DNA of 5,919 bases, taken from the NCBI GenBank assembly GCA_017554135.1, contig JAFZIX010000034.1, positions 1-5,919 on the forward strand, in the 5' to 3' direction. The notes below the pieces were generated by a model, which saw only the letters and a list, made by a program, of their open reading frames with translations, was not told where the DNA came from and searched no databases. The stretch comes from Bacteroidales bacterium. GTDB lineage: Bacteria; Bacteroidota; Bacteroidia; Bacteroidales; UBA932. Position numbers and translations under genes: made by a program. The number at the start of each line of letters is the position of its first letter. Position 1 is the first letter of the stretch. This document shows positions 1 to 5,071 of this stretch, in pieces.

Positions 1-49
1 CATAGGCCCCGACAGTCCAGCTCTTAAGAGGGGCTTTCTCTTCAAGCTA

Positions 50-943
50 CTATTTCTTCAGATAGATGCTCGGCGCCACGCCGAAATGTTTCTTGAAGAT
101 ACGGGTGAAGTGCTGGGGGTAGTCGAAGCCGAGGGCTTCGGCGGTCTCGGAGACGCTGCGGCCCTCCTGCAGCAGTGATTTAGCGCGGTCCATCAAGAAG
201 CGGCGGATGTAGACTGATGCACTCTCTCCGGTACGGGCGCGGACAAGGTCCCCGAAGTAATTGGGCGACAGGAAAAGGTTCTCGGCACAGTAGCGGACGG
301 AGGGGATGCCGTTTCCCTCCTGCCTGTTCTCGGCGTAATAACGCTGCAACAGGGCACCCAGGCGGCGGAGGAACTGGTCGGCGCCTCTTTCGGTCGAACG
401 GAACTGCCGCTCGTAAAAGCGGGCCGTGAATTCCAAAATTAAAGCGATGTAGGCCGCCACAATGGCCTGGAGGTGGCTGTCATCCGGGTTCTCCCGAAGT
501 TCCCGCCGGATGGCCTCGATGCAGCGCTCGATGCGTTTCCACTCTTCCGGGAAGAGGCGTAGTGCTTCGTTGCTGTAGTAGGAGAAGAAATGGTAATCGC
601 CCATCCGGCGCTCCAGCAGCGTGCCGTGCAGCAGGTCCGGATGGAACAGGAGCACCCAGCCTTTGATGTGGATGATTTCGCCGTTGTCGGAGATGCCACC
701 GGTCTGTCCGGGCGCAACGGCCATCAAGGTGCCGCTCTCCACGCGCACCTGCGAGTTCCCGTAAGTGATGGTATAGGGGCTGTCCTCCATCAGGAAGATG
801 CCATAGACTCCGTATCGGTTGAGGCTGTGGCGGCAGGCCTCCAGCTCGTCATAGTGGATGACGCTCACCAGCGGATGAAGCTCCTCCGCCCCCACATAGC
901 GGGCGTAGTCATTGACACTTTGGACGTTAAGGACCTTCTCCAT
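50..943 (-). CDS. AraC-family transcriptional regulator, divergent from the redox operon
   Basis: This is a 297-residue cytoplasmic DNA-binding regulator, probably the ligand-responsive activator of the divergent operon. The C-terminal part (about residues 212-297) is a standard AraC/XylS double helix-turn-helix domain. The first helix-turn-helix includes CAENLFLSPNYFGDLV, and the second has the signature SVSETAEALGFDYPQHFTRIFKKHFGVAPS. The N-terminal part (about 1-160) resembles the cupin-like sensor region of this family, with HPLVSVIHYDEL near the start and a GTLMAVAPGQ turn. The reading frame stays open upstream to an ATG at 1219, but that extension lies antisense to the reductase gene. 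The start at 943 is chosen because MEKVLNVQ followed by HPLVSV is the usual beginning of such proteins and it leaves an intergenic space for promoters. Total length is normal. The inducer is unknown, and regulation of the adjacent operon is inferred from gene order and the spacer repeats. Confidence 0.93.
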   Translation of the reverse strand: MEKVLNVQSVNDYARYVGAEELHPLVSVIHYDELEACRHSLNRYGVYGIFLMEDSPYTITYGNSQVRVESGTLMAVAPGQTGGISDNGEIIHIKGWVLLFHPDLLHGTLLERRMGDYHFFSYYSNEALRLFPEEWKRIERCIEAIRRELRENPDDSHLQAIVAAYIALILEFTARFYERQFRSTERGADQFLRRLGALLQRYYAENRQEGNGIPSVRYCAENLFLSPNYFGDLVRARTGESASVYIRRFLMDRAKSLLQEGRSVSETAEALGFDYPQHFTRIFKKHFGVAPSIYLKK

Positions 944-982
944 ACCCTGCGAAGTTACGAAAAAAGCGGCAGATTCCGTAAA
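943..982 (-). promoter_or_regulatory. Possible promoter of the AraC-family gene
   Basis: Read on the minus strand, TAACTTCG (957-950) differs at one base from the Bacteroidota -7 consensus TAnnTTTG. A TTTA (982-979) lies 21 nt upstream where TTTG is expected. The -7 element is only 6 nt from the ATG at 943, so a transcript from here would be almost leaderless. The -33-like element falls inside the repeat region at 971-1015, which would fit autoregulation by the encoded protein. Both boxes are imperfect, so this is a weak call. Confidence 0.25.
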
Positions 983-1015
983 TCTGGTAGATTTATCCGT
1001 AATCCGGTTAGGTTT
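971..1015. promoter_or_regulatory. Candidate AraC-protein operator: 21-bp-period near-repeat plus inverted repeat
   Basis: Two similar 19-nt segments, CCGTAAATCTGGTAGATTT (976-994) and CCGTAATCCGGTTAGGTTT (997-1015), start 21 bp apart, about two helical turns. They align well if one base is gapped in each. The first copy also contains a perfect inverted repeat, TAAATCT-GGT-AGATTTA (979-995). AraC-family activators commonly bind two direct half-sites spaced about 21 bp apart, with the inner site against the -35/-33 region, and the second copy here ends where the -33 box of the reductase promoter would lie. The repeats are seen directly; their role as an operator is inferred. Confidence 0.5.
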
Positions 1016-1041
1016 CCTTCGGAAGAACCGGTGTACCTTTG
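1013..1041 (+). promoter_or_regulatory. Probable promoter of the reductase operon (Bacteroidota type)
   Basis: TACCTTTG at 1034-1041 is an exact match to the Bacteroidota -7 consensus TAnnTTTG. Transcription should begin a few bases downstream (about 1046-1049), giving a leader of roughly 15 nt before the ATG at 1062. The -33 position is poor: TTTC at 1013-1016 is only 17 nt upstream instead of about 19-21. A weak -33 beside a repeat of operator type is what a promoter dependent on an activator often looks like. Confidence 0.55.
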
Positions 1042-1061
1042 CATCGTAGAAAACCACAATC

Positions 1062-2006
1062 ATGATGAGCAATCCGAAAATAGCATTGGGAACCTGGGCC
1101 TGGGGCGCAGGGGCCTTCGGCGGAGACAGTGTCTTCGGCAGCAGCACAGACGAGAACAACCTGAAACCTGTTTTTGAGGCGGCGATGGGCGCCGGTCTGA
1201 ACCTCTGGGACACGGCCACGGCCTATGGTATGGGCGAATCTGAACGCATCCTGGGGAAACTGGCCGCTTCCTACAGGCGTGAGGATGTACTCATCTCCAC
1301 CAAGTTTACCCCGCAGATGGCCCAGATGTTCGGAAACGATGTCTCCAGGATGGCCCAGGCCTCGATGGAGCGTATGGGCATCGACTACATAGATATGTAC
1401 TGGATCCATAATCCGATGGATGTGGAGCGTTGGACGCCAGGACTGATTCCGCTGCTACAGAGCGGCAAGGTGAAGAGGGTGGGAGTTTCCAACCACAATA
1501 TCAAGGAGATTGGGCGCGCAAACCAGATCCTGGGCGAAGCCGGTTTCAAGGTGGGTGCCGTACAGAACCACTTCAGCCTGCTGTATCGGTCTTCAGAAAA
1601 AGGCGGCGTGCTGGATTACTGCAAGGAGAACGGCATCGAGTTCTGGGCCTATATGGTGCTGGAGCAGGGCGCCCTTTCCGGCAAGTACAACACGCAGAAT
1701 CCACTTCCTGCAGACAGCGACCGTGGCCGCAAGTACAATCCCATCCTTCCCCAGCTGGAGAACCTGACGGCCGCCATGAAGGAAATCGGCGACAAATACG
1801 GCGCATCCGTATCTCAGATCGGCATCGCCTGGGCCGTTGCCAAAGGAACGATGCCCATCATCGGAGCAACCAAGGTACATCACATTACCGAAGCGGCCGA
1901 GGCATCAAAGATTGCGCCGACCGCCGAAGAAATAGCCACGCTGGAGGACCTGGCCGATGCCACCGGCATCGACACGCGCGGAGAGTGGGAACATACGATG
2001 GAATAA
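1062..2006 (+). CDS. Aldo/keto reductase, NAD(P)H-dependent, cytoplasmic
   Basis: The 314-residue product is a complete (beta/alpha)8 aldo/keto reductase, predicted to reduce aldehyde or ketone groups with NADPH. The catalytic tetrad is visible: Asp50 and Tyr55 in LWDTATAYG, Lys81 in ISTKF and His116 in YWIHNP. VGVSNHN (140-146) and VQNHFSLL (167-174) are further family blocks. The C-terminal PIIGATKVHHITEAAEA (from residue 265) matches the segment that binds the 2'-phosphate and adenine of NADP. There is no signal peptide, so it acts in the cytoplasm, unlike every downstream product. Two adjacent ATGs (1062 and 1065) could serve as start; neither has a Shine-Dalgarno sequence. It is the first gene of the plus-strand cluster and divergent from the AraC regulator. 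The fold and chemistry are secure, but the substrate is unknown. Confidence 0.95.
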   Translation: MMSNPKIALGTWAWGAGAFGGDSVFGSSTDENNLKPVFEAAMGAGLNLWDTATAYGMGESERILGKLAASYRREDVLISTKFTPQMAQMFGNDVSRMAQASMERMGIDYIDMYWIHNPMDVERWTPGLIPLLQSGKVKRVGVSNHNIKEIGRANQILGEAGFKVGAVQNHFSLLYRSSEKGGVLDYCKENGIEFWAYMVLEQGALSGKYNTQNPLPADSDRGRKYNPILPQLENLTAAMKEIGDKYGASVSQIGIAWAVAKGTMPIIGATKVHHITEAAEASKIAPTAEEIATLEDLADATGIDTRGEWEHTME

Positions 2007-2026
2007 TTAACAAGAAAAAAACAATT
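2007..2026 (+). promoter_or_regulatory. A-rich translation initiation region
   Basis: The 20-nt gap before the ATG at 2027 contains the run GAAAAAAACAATT and no Shine-Dalgarno sequence. A-rich leaders of this kind are typical for translation starts in Bacteroidota, and this one supports 2027 as the start of the secreted ABM protein. I see no stem-loop here that could end transcription after the reductase gene. Confidence 0.4.
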
Positions 2027-2416
2027 ATGAGACAGACAGTTATTGCATTCATTTTTAGTGTATTGTTTATGCTTGTTTCCGGAAACTGCAACGCGCAGCT
2101 CACCATCAACATCCGTTATTCCGCAGAAAACGGGAATGCCCGCAAATACGTGGAAGAAATGGAATCGAGCGGCATTGCCGCCAAAATCCGCGCCATCGAG
2201 GGATGCCTCCGTTACGACTATTTCTTCCCGGCAGACGATCCGGAGGGTCTGCTCCTTATTGACGAATGGGAAAACCAGGCAGCCCTTGACCGGTATCATA
2301 GCTCGCCTGTGATGCAGGAGGCCGCTGCACTCCGCGAGAAATACAAACTGGACGGACGCCAGGTGAGGATGTTCACGCCCGTGGTTCCACAGAATAATCC
2401 GCCGGAGCAGAGATGA
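2027..2416 (+). CDS. Secreted ABM-domain protein (putative quinol monooxygenase-like)
   Basis: This 129-residue protein begins with a Sec signal peptide: a hydrophobic stretch at residues 5-18 and probable cleavage after NCNA (residue 23), leaving Gln24. The mature part of about 105 residues matches the antibiotic biosynthesis monooxygenase (ABM) ferredoxin-like fold. Recognisable blocks are EGCLRYDYFF (58-67) and LLIDEWENQAALDRYHSSP (76-94, with His91). Family members include cofactor-free quinol monooxygenases such as YgiN, which are normally cytoplasmic; many ABM proteins have no known activity. The frame is open far upstream inside the reductase gene, but the start at 2027 is favoured by the signal peptide and the A-rich leader. 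The stop codon overlaps the start of the amidohydrolase gene (ATGA at 2413-2416), which suggests coupled translation. Fold assignment is good; enzymatic activity is an inference. Confidence 0.85.
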   Translation: MRQTVIAFIFSVLFMLVSGNCNAQLTINIRYSAENGNARKYVEEMESSGIAAKIRAIEGCLRYDYFFPADDPEGLLLIDEWENQAALDRYHSSPVMQEAAALREKYKLDGRQVRMFTPVVPQNNPPEQR

Positions 2417-3405
2417 AGAGATTATTGTACGTCCTGCTGATGATGATGTCGGTATCACAAATGGCCATCGGCCAGATTGACATTCACAGCCACGCGATTA
2501 CGGATGGCTATATGGCTGCCGTGAAAGCCCACGGTATGGAGATGGACGAAGGCTTCCCGATCCCCGCCTGGTCTGTGGAGGCGCACTTAGCGTTTATGGA
2601 TGAGGCCGGGATTCAGACTTCCGTTCTGACGATGCCGGCGCCGCAGCCTAAAGGGGTCGATGCCCCTGCCGTTTGCCGTGCGTGGAATGAATTGTGTGCC
2701 CGGCTGAAGGTGAAGCATCCCGGCCGCTTTCTTTTCTGCGCCGCCCTGCCGCTGCCGGACGTGGATGCTGCGCTAAAGGAAGCGAAATATGCCCTGGATG
2801 TGCTTGGGGCCGATGGCGTCAAGCTCGCATCCAACGCCTACGGCCAATATCTGGGTGACGAGGCGCTGGAGCCGCTGATGGCCTATCTCAATGAGCGCAA
2901 GGCCGTCATCATCACTCATCCGCACAAACCCTCCGCCGCCAACGACGCCTTGATTGCCTCCGTTCCGCTGGCCTCCTACGAATACCTGGCCGAGAGCACC
3001 CGCGCCATCCTCAATATGGTGGCCCACGACGTGCTGGTGCGCTATCCGGACCTCACGGTGGTTGTGCCGCACTGCGGCTCCTTCCTACCGAATGCGCTGC
3101 CACGTTTCAAGGGCCTCCTGCCCGTGATGGTACAACAAGGCTATATGAAGCAGGTGGATGTGGACGCCAATATCTCCCGCTTGTACTTCGACCTGGCCGG
3201 AGCCGCCACGGATGATGTGATAGAGAGTCTTCTCACCATCACCATGCCGGACCACATTCTCTATGGATCCGACTATCCTTATGTGGCTCCGCAGGCGCTC
3301 ATCGGCGCCAAGAAGTCCCTGGAGAGTCGCCTAGCCTCCCACGGACTGGCTCCGGACGACATCCTGTCCAACAATGCCGCAAGGCTGCTCGGAAACAAAC
3401 ATTAA
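2413..3405 (+). CDS. Secreted amidohydrolase-family protein (ACMSD-like, amidohydrolase 2)
   Basis: The 330-residue product is a metal-dependent TIM-barrel hydrolase or decarboxylase of the amidohydrolase 2 family, which includes ACMSD and gamma-resorcylate decarboxylase. The metal site appears intact: His25 and His27 in IDIHSHAI, His169 in ITHPHKP, His220 in VVVPHCGSFLP and Asp287 in LYGSDYPY. A signal peptide covers residues 1-20 with probable cleavage AIG|Q, so the enzyme should be periplasmic and the mature protein starts almost directly with the first metal motif. That is unusual, since studied members are cytoplasmic. The start overlaps the ABM stop codon by 4 nt, and the stop lies 5 nt before the flavodoxin gene. 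The family contains non-oxidative decarboxylases as well as hydrolases, and I cannot tell from the sequence which reaction is catalysed. Confidence 0.9.
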   Translation: MKRLLYVLLMMMSVSQMAIGQIDIHSHAITDGYMAAVKAHGMEMDEGFPIPAWSVEAHLAFMDEAGIQTSVLTMPAPQPKGVDAPAVCRAWNELCARLKVKHPGRFLFCAALPLPDVDAALKEAKYALDVLGADGVKLASNAYGQYLGDEALEPLMAYLNERKAVIITHPHKPSAANDALIASVPLASYEYLAESTRAILNMVAHDVLVRYPDLTVVVPHCGSFLPNALPRFKGLLPVMVQQGYMKQVDVDANISRLYFDLAGAATDDVIESLLTITMPDHILYGSDYPYVAPQALIGAKKSLESRLASHGLAPDDILSNNAARLLGNKH

Positions 3406-3410
3406 TCGAG

Positions 3411-4007
3411 ATGAAACATCTGCTGAGAAACACACTGATTCTGTCTATGGCATTCTTTGCCTCCTGCTCAGGCGCAAAGGACCCACTGGATATTGATTCT
3501 CCAGAACGACAAGGCACGGAGGAAACGGCAAAGGGGAAGGTATTGGTCGCGTACTTCTCTTTTACGGGCACAACCAAGTCCATTGCAACAACTCTCGCCG
3601 GTGTTACCGACGGTACGCTTTATGAGATTGTTCCTGAAGAGGCCTATGCATCCGATAACAGCAACTACTATGATGAATCCACCCGGGCATACAAAGAGCA
3701 GTACGGCCCTGCAACGGCACGCCCGGCCATCAAGAAGACGCTGGAGAATGCGGACTCATACGACATCATCTATCTGGGATGCCCGATATGGTACGGAAAG
3801 GCACCGCGACTTATGCTGACTTTTCTGGACACATACAAATTCAGCGGCAAGACCGTAGTTCCTTTCGTCACCTCAGGTTCCAGCGGCATCGGAACGGCCC
3901 AGAGCGAATATGAATCCACCTATAAGGATATCAAATGGAAGAAAGGCGACCGCCTGAACGGCGCCTCCAAAGCCACCCTCAGCAGCTGGGTGGAGTCCTT
4001 GAAGTAG
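3411..4007 (+). CDS. Flavodoxin-domain lipoprotein
   Basis: This 198-residue protein is a flavodoxin (flavodoxin_4 type) carrying a lipoprotein signal. The leader ends in FFASC, so Cys19 is the probable lipidated residue. About 20 linker residues (SGAKDPLDIDSPERQGTEE region) precede the domain. KVLVAYFSFTGTTKSIA (43-59) is the first beta strand and FMN-phosphate loop, with the S/T-x-T-G-x-T pattern at 50-55. GCPIWYGKAP (123-132) and FVTSGSSGIG (152-161) correspond to the two loops that flank the flavin ring. Length and order of elements are normal. The protein is presumably anchored in the envelope as an FMN electron carrier or as a small NAD(P)H:quinone reductase-like partner. It sits 5 nt behind the amidohydrolase and 14 nt before the DUF362 gene. 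The redox partner is unknown, and the membrane (inner or outer) cannot be decided. Confidence 0.92.
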   Translation: MKHLLRNTLILSMAFFASCSGAKDPLDIDSPERQGTEETAKGKVLVAYFSFTGTTKSIATTLAGVTDGTLYEIVPEEAYASDNSNYYDESTRAYKEQYGPATARPAIKKTLENADSYDIIYLGCPIWYGKAPRLMLTFLDTYKFSGKTVVPFVTSGSSGIGTAQSEYESTYKDIKWKKGDRLNGASKATLSSWVESLK

Positions 4008-4021
4008 TATAGTTATTTAAC

Positions 4022-5071
4022 ATGCACATAATGATGAAGAAATCATTGATAGCACTTTTGGGCAGCGCTTTGGTTATCCTGCTGTCCGCCTCCACCTGCA
4101 AAGAACAACAAGCTCAGACGGGAGACAACAACACTCCGGCTATTGAAGTCCCTACCACCGAGACGCCCGACCCGAATGCGCCCACAGTGTATTTCACCTC
4201 AGATATCAGTGCTGCAGGACTGGTGAAGATATATGAAGTGCTTGGTGTGACTCCTTCAGAGGGGCAGCGTGTGGCGGTGAAAATCTCCACCGGGGAATCC
4301 TCCAAGAGCAACCACCTGCGCCCTGAGCTCATCAAAGATTTGGTGAAAAAGGTAAACGGCACGCTGGTCGAATGTAACACGGCCTACGGCGGCAACCGGA
4401 TGTCCACGGAGAATCATCGCAAAGCAATAGCCGAACGTGGCTACAACGAGATTGCCACCGTGGATATTATGGATGAGGAAGGTTCTATGCAGATTCCGGT
4501 ATCAGATACCAAGCATATAAAGTACGATATCGTTGGTACACACCTGCAGAACTACGACTTCATGATCAACCTGGCCCATTTCAAGGGCCACGCGATGGGC
4601 GGCTTCGGTGGCGTACTTAAGAATCAGAGCATCGGCGTGGCCTCCACATCCGGAAAGTTCTATATCCATTCCGCGGGCGCGTCTTCCACCAGCTGGCGCA
4701 CGGCAGCCCAGGATGATTTCCTGGAATCGATGGCCGCTGCGGCGCAGGGCGTCCACAACTACTTCAAGGCCGAGGGCAAGAACATCATCTACATCGACGT
4801 GATGAACAATATGTCCGTGGACTGCGACTGCGACGGAAACCCCGCCTCGCCCAAGCTCAAGGACATCGGCATCCTGGCTTCCATCGATCCGGTGGCTGTG
4901 GACCAGGCTTGCCTGGACCTGGTGTTCAATTATACCAACTCTTCGGGCGATGACGCCACTGACCTCCAGAAGCGTATCAACCGCCAGCACGGCACCTGGA
5001 TAACGGAGTATGCAGAGAGCATCGGCCTGGGCTCCAGGAAATACAATATCGTAAATATAGACAACCTATGA
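4022..5071 (+). CDS. DUF362 domain protein, probable lipoprotein, function unknown
   Basis: The product (349 residues from the first ATG) belongs to DUF362, a family without an assigned activity. Key blocks are VAVKISTGE (85-92), VECNTAYGGNR (117-126), INLAHFKGHAMGGFGGVLKNQSIG (182-205), VDCDCDG (267-272) and ILASIDPVAVDQACLD (284-299). Some relatives carry added 4Fe-4S ferredoxin motifs; none is present here, although the Cys268-x-Cys270 pair and acidic and His residues could bind metal. The leader MKKSLIALLGSALVILLSAS is hydrophobic and followed by Thr-Cys26. This resembles a lipobox, but Thr directly before Cys is atypical. A low-complexity linker rich in T, P and E (31-54) follows. ATGs at 4031 and 4034 are alternative starts, and 4034 gives the most typical signal peptide. 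The stop overlaps the next start (ATGA, 5068-5071). The family call is firm; export is likely. Confidence 0.85.
   Translation: MHIMMKKSLIALLGSALVILLSASTCKEQQAQTGDNNTPAIEVPTTETPDPNAPTVYFTSDISAAGLVKIYEVLGVTPSEGQRVAVKISTGESSKSNHLRPELIKDLVKKVNGTLVECNTAYGGNRMSTENHRKAIAERGYNEIATVDIMDEEGSMQIPVSDTKHIKYDIVGTHLQNYDFMINLAHFKGHAMGGFGGVLKNQSIGVASTSGKFYIHSAGASSTSWRTAAQDDFLESMAAAAQGVHNYFKAEGKNIIYIDVMNNMSVDCDCDGNPASPKLKDIGILASIDPVAVDQACLDLVFNYTNSSGDDATDLQKRINRQHGTWITEYAESIGLGSRKYNIVNIDNL

Noticed and set aside
21..42. Possible terminator for the AraC gene: palindrome CTCTTAAGAG (21-30) and AAGAG/CTCTT arms (26-30, 38-42)
   Set aside because: The stem is only 5 bp with no GC-rich core, and no T-run follows in the minus-strand direction. 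Position after the stop is suitable but the structure is too weak to call.
124..140. Perfect inverted repeat CGAAGCC-GAG-GGCTTCG
   Set aside because: It lies inside the conserved AEALGF motif of the second AraC helix-turn-helix and is explained by codon choice for that motif.
1011..1029. Imperfect hairpin GGTTTCC-TTC-GGAAGAACC between the repeats and the -7 box
   Set aside because: Pairing needs a 2-nt bulge, and it lies upstream of the expected transcription start, so it would not be in the mRNA. It could be part of a protein site but is not separable from the operator call.
590..1177. Long plus-strand open frame antisense to the AraC gene
   Set aside because: It mirrors codon periodicity of the minus-strand gene, crosses the divergent promoters and overlaps the reductase start. 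No recognisable domain.
944..1219. Upstream extension of the AraC-family gene by 92 codons to an ATG at 1219
   Set aside because: The extension would run antisense into the reductase gene and through both candidate promoters. Its composition does not resemble the family, and the normal family N-terminus begins at 943.
1430..2026. Open frame within the reductase gene that is continuous with the ABM gene
   Set aside because: It is a shifted-frame shadow of the well-supported reductase; its translation is rich in Arg, Gly and His with no domain. The signal peptide at 2027 marks the true start.
4008..4021. AT-rich gap before the DUF362 gene as an internal promoter
   Set aside because: TATAGTTATTTAAC contains no proper TAnnTTTG element, and no TTTG lies at the right distance. 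It fits better as an AT-rich translation leader.
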